From: Hypomesus transpacificus
Taxonomy: Eukaryota; Chordata; Actinopteri; Osmeriformes; Osmeridae
DNA: 64,000 bases
Reading direction: 5' to 3'
NCBI RefSeq assembly: GCF_021917145.1
Contig: NC_061061.1
Span: 3,667,390 to 3,731,389 of the forward strand
This document shows, in pieces, positions 49,776-60,668 of the stretch. Positions within the stretch are counted from its first letter, which is position 1; every line of letters begins with the position of its first letter. Position numbers and translations under genes: made by a program. The notes beneath the pieces are model-generated. The model did not search any database. It was not told the DNA's origin and worked only from the letters and a program-made list of their open reading frames with translations.

Positions 49776-49777
49776 TA

Positions 49778-50982
49778 TCAACACTCCTCACCATTTTTCT
49801 TCTGAAGTGCCTTTGCAGAGGAAGTCTGGATTTCCTCGTTTCCTTCCGACCCTTCCACCGAGTGTGTCTGCTGGTGTTTCTGGAGAGCCTTGGTCATGCT
49901 AAAACGCTTGCCACAGTCCTTGCACACATACGGCCTCTCCCCTGTGTGTGTGCGGCTGTGATATTTCAGCAGGGTCAGAGTCTTGCAGGGCTTTCCGCAG
50001 ACTGAGCAGGTGTAGCCATGCTGACCTATGTGGATTTTCTTATGGAGGGTGAGCTCTGAGGATCTGGAGAAGGCGTCGCCACAGATGGGACACTTGAACG
50101 GCTGCTTCTCGGTGTGGGCCCGCTGGTGGGTCATAAGGTCAGTGGAGTTGGTGAAGTGACGGTCACAGACGTAGCAGGCGAACATGGCATCCCCCAGGAT
50201 GCATTGCTCGTACTGCGCTGGGTGACTCAGCTTGAGGTGGCGCTCCCTGCTCTTGTGATCGCTGAAGATGATGTGGCACTCCAGGCACTCCAAGGAGAGC
50301 TGGGAAGCTGAATGAGGAACAGGTGGATGAGTTACAAGGACGTCACATCAAGGCATCGCAACTCTGTGTGACACTGTCAAGTTTGTTACTAAGGTACAAG
50401 TTCAGGGCTTTCACAGGAATCAGAGGAATCAGAAAAACAATCCTTACATGTTAGAGGCATCACCACGGACTTAGACATGTCCATCTTCAGAGGCTCCAGT
50501 CTGTCCTTCTTGGGAGGGATGAATAGTTTGCGAGGCATTATGTTACACACTTTCACCTCCTCTACATCCATAGAAGAATCTAGAGCCCCCTCTTCACGAT
50601 CATTAGACTCTATAGAGACATCGGACAGATCAGAAACCATCTTAGTGGGACAAGTCAACTCTGGTGCGCTCTCCAAATCTACCTCCCTAGTGGTAGATAA
50701 AAGCTCCAGCATTGGTTGAGGGTTTATAGATCTGGTCCCTGTCTCACTGTCTACTGGTTGAGGGTCTATAGATCTGGTCCCTGTCTCACTGTCTACTGGT
50801 TGAGGGTCTATAGATCGGGCCCCTGTCTCACTGTCTACTGGTTGAGGGTCTATAGATGGGGCCCCTGTCTCACTGTCTACTGGTTGAGGGTCTATAGATT
50901 GGGCTTCTGTCTCGCTCTCCATTGGCTGTGTCGCTGTCTCACTCTTAGCTGGTTGTTCTAGCCTCTCCATGGTCCAGTTCAT
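49778..50982 (-). CDS. C2H2 zinc-finger protein with 14-residue tandem repeats, 354 aa
   Basis: Two coding exons, 50982-50448 and 50307-49778 (1065 nt, phase-1 junction). The start chosen is MNWTMERLEQ, within an exon that begins at an acceptor before 51,020. Exon 1 carries about five copies of a 14-residue unit (PQPVDSETGARSID) and an acidic Ser-rich part. Exon 2 has six fingers: CLECHIIF with ERHLKLSHP, CYVCDRHF, CPICGDAF, a variant CSVCGKPC, CKDCGKRF and neighbours, with HTGERPYVC linkers. It shares the first-finger design and the phase-1 intron in front of it with the genes at 37,425 and 42,067. Its 3' untranslated region must run antisense through a LINE tail, which supplies minus-strand AATAAA words at 49,656-49,670. 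It is presumably a nuclear regulator. Confidence 0.85.
50716..50925 (-). repeat. 42-bp coding minisatellite
   Basis: Five 42-bp units lie in the 354-aa gene, the first four nearly identical and the last diverged. Each unit encodes 14 residues containing VDSETG and SIDPQP. The unit length, a multiple of three, keeps the frame. Confidence 0.9.
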
Positions 50983-52741
50983 TCTCCCTGATTCCGTTAC
51001 TTGACCTGGGTGTGGCAACCCTGCATGGAAACACAGAAAGTGAAACACTGTAGGCTACCAAATAAAACAGAATCGAATTTTAAAATACTGTGAGGGTTTA
51101 ATCAAATGTATGCATTAGGCTCGGTAGTGAGCTTCATCCTCATGTGATCAATGCAATGCCTTGCGATCACACGGTCGGCTCAAGAAGACAGCAGTAAGCA
51201 CAACAGGACCTTTCAAAGCCTTGCAGGCGCCGATGTTAAATCTGTACCCAGCTGTCGCCAGTGAATGGCTTTTGTGTAACAAAAGACGAAGTGGACGATA
51301 CAATTACTCGCCGATCATAAAAAAAACAATAATGTATCACTATCAGAATGCTTTTTCCATGCTATAATGAACCAGGAATTGAATGAATCCAGAATGAATG
51401 AATGAATCCAATGGTAATAGTGCTTTACTAGCTCTCGCGAAACAGTCAACAATTGATGATTATAATGCGTAGATTGCACAACACCCGAAGGGCCAGTTGA
51501 AATGCTAATACTTTATGGCCGGCCGTTTAGCCACTTGAATTATCATGCGTTTAACTTAAGTTATAAACGAGCAAGTTTAACAACATTACCTCTGTGGGAT
51601 TCGTCAGTCCATCTACATATATTTACGTCGCTTCCACTCTGTCTGCTTGCACAAAGCCACCTAGGAGGCTGGCTACAGACATGATGACGTAGGCCCCGCA
51701 CAACTCATGGGGGAGTGGGACCTGTAGTTTTTCCTTAATAATTACTGCCTCAGGAGTCGTTGGCTGTCTATTTTAAATATGATGTATAATACATTGTGAT
51801 GGTCAATCATATAAGTAGTATCGACACGTGTTGAGAGAACTTTAGCTAAAGCCTATTAATTGTCTCCATGTAGTGTTCAGTCCATAAGTGAGACTGAGTT
51901 GATTTGAAAGAGGATGTGAAACTATTAGGGGCCATATCAGCCTTAAAGTAAACCACCTGCCATTTCTGAAACTGAAATGTTATTTGGTTGACAGTTTTAT
52001 CCTGTTTAATCTGTATTTAACAAATGTTTTGCACTCAATGACTGCAATGTGCAGTCGATATTACTTGCTGATCAATTAATAAATACATTGAGGCTAGTGT
52101 GTAGCAGCCTCAAAACCTGTGTTCGCAATACGGCAAGCTCAACCAAATTTGAAGTCGCGAGAATTTTGATGATTTCAACAGCTCTAATGTGCAGTACTAC
52201 TCCAGATCGCTATGTGCTCTAGCGTTTGCACTGCTGCTGCAACGATGGCTTTTGTTGCCTTTTTACCGCGGAAGTTCGATCCAGAGGTATCCAGTGGCAG
52301 TGGAGAGCAACGATAGTGTTACCAAACAAGCGCTTGATTTTTTATTGTTGCCTGGTTCGAACACAAAGTTTTATTCAGATAACCATCAAACGAGAAACAT
52401 ATGTTGAATTGTCTGTGAATCGACAGTGTAAATATCGTAATAATATACAATGTAGGCTAACCATCATCGTTTATCGGACGCATGCACTTCTGATTTTCCA
52501 TGTGTGCCCACCAAATGCAAGCTTGGTGGCTATATATTAGCTGGGCGTTTGGAACAGTACCGTGTTTTTTGCATGAGAGGTGAGAAATGGCTGATTGTAT
52601 CTAGTTAACACGGTTCGTTGAACAGCTAGCTAAGCATTGATTTAAGCCCACAGACTAACCTACAGACATTTTTATGCCACGCTGGTTTTTATGGACCCCT
52701 CCCTAGTCAGCTAACGCAAGCACTGTTTTGCCGCAGCCACA
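50983..52741. other. Divergent promoter interval between the 354-aa and 860-aa genes
   Basis: The 354-aa gene reads left and the 860-aa gene reads right. A TGACGTAG half-CRE lies at 51,685-51,692. An ATGAATGA microsatellite lies at about 51,380-51,405. Untranslated 5' exons are expected but I could not place them. Confidence 0.4.
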
Positions 52742-55675
52742 ATGTCTTTAGAGTACACCATCGACATCCAACTGACAGAGCTAGGGTTTCCTGACATATT
52801 TGAAGCGGAAGAGACACCTGTCAAAGAAACACACGATGCTACATCGTCGATTAATGCCTCTACCTCACCGGAGCCTCCAGTAGAAAACCTTCCAACACCC
52901 AGTCCATCTCCTCCTCGAACACCTGAGCCGAGTCAAACGATCAGCGAAGAAGAAGCAGAGAAAGACGATGGGGGAGAGGGAGATGACGGACAGGGAATTG
53001 TCAGAGAAGCTCAACATATAGAGACAGGTACATTTAATGCTGTAAATGGACAAGAAGAGGAAAGTGGTGTGGAAACGGAGGACACTGATGACAGTGGGGT
53101 CTCCGAAAGGGAAGAGGAGGACGAAGATGATGATGAGGATGATGGGCCTCCCTCAGGTAGGCTTACGGCATATACATTTTCTCTTGCATGTCCTCGCTCA
53201 AATTTAAACGTGTACATTTGATGCTTAGACACCAGCTACCCATTGGGCCCATTTATTTATTAGCCATTTGAACACTCCCCATGTTCATTGCAGTGACAGA
53301 GTCAGGTGGTTCTTCTGAACACCACTGTGGAGTCTGTGACCAGGTCCTGTCCTCGGACTTCCAGCTCCGGGAACACATGAACCTGCACACAGGAGAACGC
53401 CCGTACTGCTGTGCCGAATGTGGCAAGCGCTTCTGCCAACTGGTAAACTACCGCTCTCACCTGCGAACACATGCCCAGCCCAAAGCCCTGGCCGCCGACT
53501 GTTGCCGCATCTGCCGCAAGACCTTCGAATCGGTAAAGGCCCTCAAGCAGCACCTGAGCAACTCCCATTTCGAACCCGAGTTCTACGAGTGCGACGTGTG
53601 CAAGCGCATCTTCACCAACAGGTCCGGTTGTGAGGACCACATCAAATGGCACAAGGCGGTGATGGGCAGCCACGTGTGTCCGACCTGCGGACGCCACTTC
53701 CACCTCGGCCGCTCGCTCAAGCGGCACATGCAGAGGAAGTGTCGCAAATGGAGCTACGTCTGCTGCGACTGCCCCTTGGTGTTCAAGAGCAAGAATGCTC
53801 TCCTGAAGCACAGCTTCACCCACCTGGGCCTGCTGCCGTACACCTGCGTCCAGTGTCGCCGGCACTTCCGCCTGGCGCGGCACTACAACCAGCACAAGTG
53901 CGAGCCCGACCGCATCCAGTGCGTGGCCTGTCTGGGAGTCTTCACCAGCCAGAACGACTTCGAAAGGCACAAGAAGGACACTGGCTGCTGGGGCCACCAG
54001 GGCTCTAAGGGGAGCGAGATCCGCTGTATGGAGTGCGGCGAGAGCTTCGCCAGCATGGAGGAGCTGAAGAATCATGCGGGGGCTCATCAGAGGGTCCTGA
54101 CCTGCTTCGTTTGTGGCAAGGGCTTCCGATCGTCTCTGCTTTTGATGTCGCACATGGGCGGTCACGCGAGCCAGAGGCCATACCTGTGCCAGAAGTGTGG
54201 CGTGGGATTTCCCCACCAACAAGACTACGACTGCCACCTCAAGAACTGCGGAAGCATAGTCCTTCCAATGGTGAGTTTTTCAATAGGGATGTTTTTTTCA
54301 AATACGTGTCATAAGTACAGGTCAGGTCTTCTGTTGCTAAGCGTTTTCCTCGTTACGGGGAATTTACACAGTGTATTTGTGTATGGAGGGCAGCTGTTCA
54401 ATGCTTATTCTTGTGGAGAGGCACAGTTGGGGGAGGGAGGGGGGGGGCAGTTGTTCTGAGTATTTATTTTCTCCCCGTTTGTAGATGGCTCCAAAGAAAC
54501 CTCAGACGACTACCCAAGCTGCTGCTACTGTGTCCCCTCCCCAGCATGCCCTAAAGATCGCCATCCCTGTCCACAAACCTGGCCCGCAGGTTCCCATCCC
54601 TGTGTACAAACGTGCCCCAACTGCAGTTCATAAGCCTGTGCAGAACGTTCCTGCGTCACCGGCCCCAGTTCACGTTTACAAGCCAATCAAAGCAATGCCA
54701 ACCGTTGTGGGAACCCCAATCACCATCCCAGCTGGAGTCTTAAACAGTGTCCCTACCCCGGGGCAGAAAGGGGATGGGTTGTGGAAGCTCTCCCTGGATA
54801 AGAATCCTCCTCCTGGGGTGAAGTTAGTGGTGTTTGTCCCCACCAACAGCCGTCTGGCTTCCGGGCTGTCTGGCTCATCCACCGGTCCCGAGACCCCAGC
54901 CTCTTCGGTCTGTCTGCCCAAGCCTCCTGTTATGGTGCTCCCACCTGCTCCTAGAACTGGGCTGGGGGTGGAGCACACCTTCGACCCTGTGCCGAGTCCA
55001 TCACCCGGTGCATATCAGCACCCGGACGTCCCTCTCGATTTGGTCAAAAAGCCCGGGGGGAACAAACAGGAGCCCAGTGATATTCAACCTCTCGATCTGT
55101 CCATGTCCTCCTCACCCAAGGCCACACTCCCCGGGCCTCCTCCTTTCACCCTCCTCCCACCCATTAAGAGTGAAAGCAGAGACCCGGGGTCTTCAGTGGA
55201 GCCCACTGGTTCTGCTCTGGACCTGGTGCTGGTGAAGAAGGAGCCTCAGTGTCCGAGGCCCAGCAGTGGAGAGCAGAACCCCGACACGAGGGCCTCGAAC
55301 GCGGGGACGGAGGAGCAGTCGGAGAAGGGGACATGTGATACGGAAGCACGGAACGGTAGGAGCCCCGTCCGTCGTCTGGCCGCGGTGAAAACGGCGGACC
55401 CAAAGTTCGAAGAAGACGGGCATCCGACAGGTGAAGAGGGAGGGGTGGGTGAATCAACTCTGTGTAAGGGTGAACCCCGGCCTTTCGAGCTGGCGCTACA
55501 GAGCAACTTGCAGCCAGTGGGAGGACCTTCGCCCACGACACGGCCCACAGTCTCCCCCTCCCCTCTCCTCTCACTCGGCCGCACAGCAGAGCACGTCCCC
55601 TTCGCATTACGCTCTACTCCCTCGCCGCCGACAAAAAGAATCAAGTTAGAGGAAAGTCAAGAGAAATCTGAATAA
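52742..55675 (+). CDS. C2H2 zinc-finger protein with CtBP-type motifs, 860 aa
   Basis: Three exons, 52742-53156, 53294-54270 and 54485-55675 (2583 nt; phases 1 and 0). Exon 1 is acidic and Pro-rich, starting MSLEYTIDIQLTELGFPDIF. Exon 2 encodes about eleven C2H2 fingers from residue 150 to 460 (CGVCDQVL, CAECGKRF, CRICRKTF and so on), some with Cys as last ligand. Exon 3 is Pro/Ser-rich. It contains PLDLS near residue 667, the canonical CtBP-binding form, with PLDLV near 647 and ALDLV near 709. VKKEP and IKLEE fit SUMO-acceptor consensus. Together these suggest a transcriptional repressor. The polyadenylation signal is at 56,548-56,553. The long open frame on the opposite strand through exon 2 is a shadow of GC-rich coding sequence. 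Confidence 0.87.
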
Positions 55676-57321
55676 ATCTCCTCACATTTGTATAAGACTG
55701 CTTTTAGCTGCTGAGGGACACAAATCACCCTAGACACTCCTGCGAAAGAAAACACTATATACTGCGTATAGCGCTATTGTAGTTGACACAACTTATGCAA
55801 GTAAAAACTTTGACCCAAGGGTTTATACTGATCTTTTTCTTACTATTATTATTATTCGTATTATTGAAAACTCCATTAGTGTACCTCCTTTTGTCTTGCA
55901 TAATATTCTGACTTTGAACACTGTAAATATAGACTCAATAACAATCAGTGTGCCTCGCTATGGGAGTTGACACCATCTAACTATGGTTGTCGCAAGAGGA
56001 ATTGTGGAGGAGATGCTGAAGCTAATATGGGACGCATGTGCTGTCAACAGTGTCCTGCACTCAATGTCGCAACCCTGCATTCCAAAACATTAGTATTTCA
56101 ATGCAACTTGACTATCACACTGTAGCTGGGATCCTACATGACAGCAATAACGACCAGCACATGGAACAACACGTTCCATACAGTGTGCTTGGCCTACTGT
56201 TTACATTGTCTTGTGTGATCAGATAACTTTGTTTTTAATGAATGTTTCTTGTTTAGCCAATCCTCTGTGAAAAAAATAATATTCTGTTTAATTCCATCCA
56301 GTCAACTGCTGTACAGGACATTTGATCTCTTTTTGTTTAGAAAGTGTTACGGTTTGGAGGATTCAGTGTATGCTGTAAGTGTAGGTGTTATTCAAGACTG
56401 TTAGTTTTCTTAAAAATGTTGCTCATTATGAATGTCCATTGAGGTTGAGTATTTTTTGCACTGTATGTGTATGTATGTATTCTGACTTGATGATAAAGAT
56501 GACATGTTACGATGAAGGCGAGTCAGTGATGAATGTACTGTAACTTTAATAAAATATAGTTGAAAACAGCTGGTTCATTTATTTATTTTTACCGTTCCAC
56601 AAAGCTAAGGTCAATACCAGTGGTGGGGACTTCATACTTACCAAACTAGTAGTAGTTGACAGTTACAAATTGTTATACCAGACACAGTATCTAAACTCCG
56701 TTTACAATTTGTACATATCGTAAATGTAAATGTACATTCTTCCACATCGGGCGAATAAAAAACTACGAATGCTGTCACATGGTTAAGGAGGCCCGGAAAT
56801 GATTCGCAAGCCCAGCCTTTGACGTTGTCGTTTTATAATATAAGCTAAAGTGGGTGCGGGACAATGGTAAACATAATCGTAATGCATGTATTTTGACGTC
56901 TTATACACATGTTTCTCTGAAAAAGACTATATAATCTGAATGCTCCATTTATATTTAGAAACGTTCGTGAGATCGCTTTACTGTTGGCTACATACCACAT
57001 TCTTATGAAGCCTACTATGGACAAAGACAAGTTCGCTGTAAACGTAGGTATACCCATATTCCCATTTAACATTAATCGAAACCGTATACATTGATTTCAA
57101 ATATTGTTATATTTTTCAAAACATAAAGTGCATATAAGAAAAAAAGCAGGGAAAGTGTATTATTAGAGGTTGTAACCGGGAGAAGTGCAGACAGCTTGTG
57201 CGTAAGGGGTACTTGCATAGTAAACACCGTTACACACATCTGTCAGATACCTTATATTCTGTAATATAATAATTGCTATGTCACCTTCTTCTAGCCAGCT
57301 CCCTGCACCTCCTGGTTGGAG
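55676..57321. other. 3' untranslated region of the 860-aa gene and spacer
   Basis: The untranslated region runs to about 56,570, with AATAAA at 56,548-56,553. From there to 57,295 I see no feature. An acceptor (TTCTTCTAG) precedes the coding exon that contains 57,322, so a first exon of the next gene probably lies in 56,600-57,280. Confidence 0.45.
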
Positions 57322-59318
57322 ATGCAACAGTTCATTGGCGACCTGATTTTGTCAGGTAGCGGATCCAGCCAATCAATGAAGGACTTGAGCCAGCAGGAGT
57401 TTCTTCGTGTTGCCTGGGAGACGACAGGGAGCGAGGCCCCGAGGCTGAGAGACACCCCTCCAGCAGGTGCACATCTACCACAACCCAGGAAAGTCCAGGA
57501 TAAACCAGCTAGCTTCAGTCGCCAGCTCCAGCCCGAGTCTGGAGAAACAGCTGGAGAGGCCAGAGACAGTATAGGAACACGGGGTGAGTCATTATGTAAT
57601 CAGAGAATCTCAGGTTTGATGCCGGAGCTTTACAACAATCTCTAATTCCTGTTGTTCTCCATCTCGCAGTCCAACATCATGCCTGCACCTGCCCTGGCTG
57701 CCCCTACCCCTCTCCCCCTTCCTGCCTTCCCTCCGCCCATCCCCCGAAACCCAGAGACACCCTGTCCACCCGGCCACACTCTGACTCAACGTGCCTCCCC
57801 AAGGACCTCAGCTGTCCTCCGGTGAGGCGGGCCCAGCGTGAGTCAGGGGAGGAGGATGCCGGTGAGCCCAGCAGCACCACCTCCTCCCGGGCCGATCCCA
57901 ACCATCTCCAGAGGCAGGAGGTCGGAGCTCAGAGCGACAGCGACGGCCCCGACACCCCCGCAGCCAAGGGCTCGACGGGCCCCGAGTGCCGCCTGCCCAC
58001 CTACCCCTGTCTCTGCTGTCACCGTGGCTTCCAGACCTGCGCCCAGCTGCTCCAACACCAGCAGGGGGCGGACTCTGCCTTCTCACAAACCCACGCCCAT
58101 CACCATTTCCACCACCACCACTGCCCCTTCACCTCCTGCCTGCCTTGCCCCTCCCTGGCCCGCCCACACTCCCCCTCTGACCAGGCTCCGGCCCCCTTCC
58201 CCTGCCTGTCCTGCCAGCGCTCCTTCCCCACCTGTGCCCAGCTGCTCCGTCACCAGCACTGCCACACGCAGCAGCAGCAGGAAGACGAGGGCGGGGCCTC
58301 CTCCGGCTCGTCGCTGCATCCCTGCATGCATTGCGCCGCCTCCTTCCCCAGGCCCTCTCAGCTCCTGCAACACCAGCGCTCCCAGCACGCCCACAAGCCG
58401 GCTGGCTTCCTCTGCACCGAGTGCGGCAGGGCCTTCAACTCTCACAGCAACCTCCGCATCCACCTCAACGTGCACACCGGCGCCCGGCCCTACTCCTGCC
58501 CCGACTGCGGCAAAAGCTTCAGCCAATCAGGGGCTCTGAAGATCCACAGACGGATCCACACCGGGGAGAGGCCTTACACCTGCGCCTACTGTGGCAGGGG
58601 GTTCCCCCACCTGGCAGGGGTCCGTGCCCACCAGAGGACCCACACAGGGGAGAAGCCGTACCGCTGCACCCAGTGTGGGAAGTGCTTCACCCAGTCTGGG
58701 GCTCTGAAGATCCACACCAGGATCCACACAGGGGAGCGGCCGTTTGTCTGCAGCCTCTGTGGGAAGGGCTTCTCCAACCGCTCTGGGATCCGCTTCCACC
58801 ACCGCACCGTCCACGGCCTGGTCCCGGAGCCGGGGGCCGGGAGGGGACCTGGGAGTCCCAACGGCGGCTCCCCCAGACTGGGCACTTTGCCGGCGGTCTC
58901 CGGGCGTCCGAGCGCCAGCCTGGCCGTCACTTTTGGGCTGAACACGTGCACGGGCTCCAGTACGGACACAAACCCCCGAGGTCTCCACGCCACAAGGCTG
59001 GATCCTCCTGGGTCTGGGCTTTCCTCCAGCTCCGCTTCCAAACCTCCGCCCCACTCAGCCTACGTGAGGAGCCTGTCCAGGAGGGCGGAGCCGTACAGTG
59101 GGAAGGAGGCGACCGGGAGGGCGTTGATGTACGCCTGTGAGGACTGCGGCCTTCGCTTCGCCGACGCCCCATCCAGGAACCGCCACCAGAGTCAGGAGCA
59201 TTACTCGACCGAGGAGGGAGGAGGGGGAGGAGGGGGTGGAGGAGGGGGTGGAGGAGGGGGTGGAGGAGGGGGTGGAGGGGGCACGAGGGAGCATGAGGGA
59301 GACGCTCGGAGGGAGTGA
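57322..59318 (+). CDS. C2H2 zinc-finger protein with poly-Gly C-terminus, 636 aa
   Basis: Two exons are seen, 57322-57583 and 57670-59318 (1911 nt, phase-1 junction). The start [14 protein letters not shown] is the first ATG. The frame is open upstream to an acceptor at about 57,296, so an earlier coding exon is possible. Three spaced fingers ([24 protein letters not shown]) with His-rich linkers are followed by five tandem fingers joined by [18 protein letters not shown] linkers (CTECGRAF to CSLCGKGF). A further finger (CEDCGLRF) lies near residue 574. Fingers [17 protein letters not shown] and [17 protein letters not shown] are recent duplicates. The C-terminus is a glycine run from a GGA/GGT repeat. 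Very GC-rich codons keep other frames open; those are shadows. AATAAA lies at 59,368-59,373. Confidence 0.85.
59209..59282 (+). repeat. GGA/GGT microsatellite coding for poly-glycine
   Basis: A purine-rich repeat with units of GGAGGAGGGGGT type encodes more than 20 glycines near the end of the 636-aa protein. Its length probably varies between individuals. Confidence 0.85.
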
Positions 59319-59367
59319 GGGTATGAAAGGTGGAGGGAGGAGAGCATTGTAAAAACTGTTTCTGGAC

Positions 59368-59373
59368 AATAAA
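59368..59373 (+). terminator. Polyadenylation signal of the 636-aa zinc-finger gene
   Basis: AATAAA lies 50 bases after the stop at 59,316-59,318. Confidence 0.7.
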
Positions 59374-59603
59374 CTGCTTTTTCAAATCCTGATTGGATGC
59401 TCACAGGCTTACTTTCAGTGGAAAGCTGTTTAGTAGATTTATTATGAAGTACCGTCATGTTATTACAGCTTGTTGTGCCTTTATTTCTTGGGGGAACAGT
59501 ATTCATGTAATGTAAAGGCCTGTCTTCTACTGTTTCTGTATCTATACTGTACCACATATTGCTGTAGTGCAGAACAAAGAGAAGCAATTCCGGTTTATGT
59601 TAA

Positions 59604-60114
59604 AGGTCCCATGACATGAAAACTTCACTTTAAGAGGTCATTTAACATTAATGAGTTCCCGTAGCCTGCCTTTGGTCCCCCAGTGGCTAGACATTTTGAT
59701 AGGTGTAAAACAAGCCCTGGGTATTTTTCTCCGCCTTTGAGAAAATGAAAGCTCAAGCGCTCCGATTTCAAAATGTTCCTCTTATGTCGTCATAAGAGGA
59801 AAAGATACTTCCCCTTTCTCTGCCCCACCCAGAGAATTTGGCTCGCCAATGAGAAAATGAGCTATGACCGTACTAGCGCGATATTGGTTTTTCCTCGAGA
59901 GACATGGCTTGCAAACTGCCTCTCTCCTCCTCATAGCATTTAAAGCTACAGACACAGAAATGGCACGTCCTAAGGAAAGCTCATTGTGGGACTGCTCGTA
60001 GTGGCTGTAATTCTGCACCGAGGCTGAATTTTTGGAAAAGAGACTTCAGATACAGTATTAGGGGACCACTAAGGCCTATATAAAAGCATCCAAAAACAGC
60101 ATGCCATGAGACCT
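59604..60114. mobile_element. TTAA-flanked non-autonomous DNA transposon (511 bp)
   Basis: Ends are AGGTCCCATGACATG (left) and CATGCCATGAGACCT (right), inverted repeats with few mismatches. They are flanked by TTAA at 59,600-59,603 and 60,115-60,118. TTAA duplications are made by PiggyBac- and Kolobok-type transposases, and I cannot decide between them from the ends. There is no transposase open frame. Confidence 0.8.
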
Positions 60115-60668
60115 TTAAGAAACCTTGTTTTTCTATAGACTTTATGTGCCATCTAGTGGGCAAATGTTATCACAGCGATTACATTTTTATTGTTTGCATC
60201 AAGCACAATTCTTAAGTTTAAAAAAGACCTGTAATTGAAACTGAAGATACATAAAAAGTATTTATTTATTTCATTTTTATATTGTTTCTCTTCGGTCCAT
60301 CCAACATTTCAGTACATACCTAAAACATTCTCTGACACACATTTTGTGATTTAATAATAAACTTTTGTCAGTGAGACAACAAGAAGTTGTCCCTGCCTTT
60401 TCATTCAATATGTTGTGCTATAGCACCTGGAAAAAGCACCTGAAAGTTTATGTTTATAGCCATGTTGGCTCCTAGACTATAATAATCCTACGGCATGGTG
60501 GCCCAATGATCATCCTCTTTCACAGCACCAGTGCAAAGAACTCAGAAGGATTCTGGAACCTGGTTGGCCGGGGCCTGCTGACGGCTGACCTATAAGAGTC
60601 CCCCGTCTGGTACGCAGCCAATCAGAAGGCAGTCTTGTGTGAGTCTGTTTTCTACCAGGCTGCTGTGG

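Larger units (their letters stand above)
48725..49777. other. Transposon-rich gap between two related minus-strand genes
   Basis: It contains a LINE endonuclease fragment, a 24-bp tandem repeat and a LINE 3' tail (separate entries). I found no convincing first exon for the PiggyBac-fusion gene in this gap on the minus strand. Confidence 0.45.

Noticed and set aside
53302-54237. 311-codon open frame antisense to the 860-aa zinc-finger gene
   Set aside because: It mirrors GC-rich C2H2 coding sequence on the other strand. Its composition (Ala/Val/Leu-rich) and lack of domains mark it as a shadow.
57838-59140. Several 90-270 codon open frames overlapping the 636-aa gene
   Set aside because: High GC keeps all frames open. 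Only one frame holds C2H2 fingers and joins an upstream exon.
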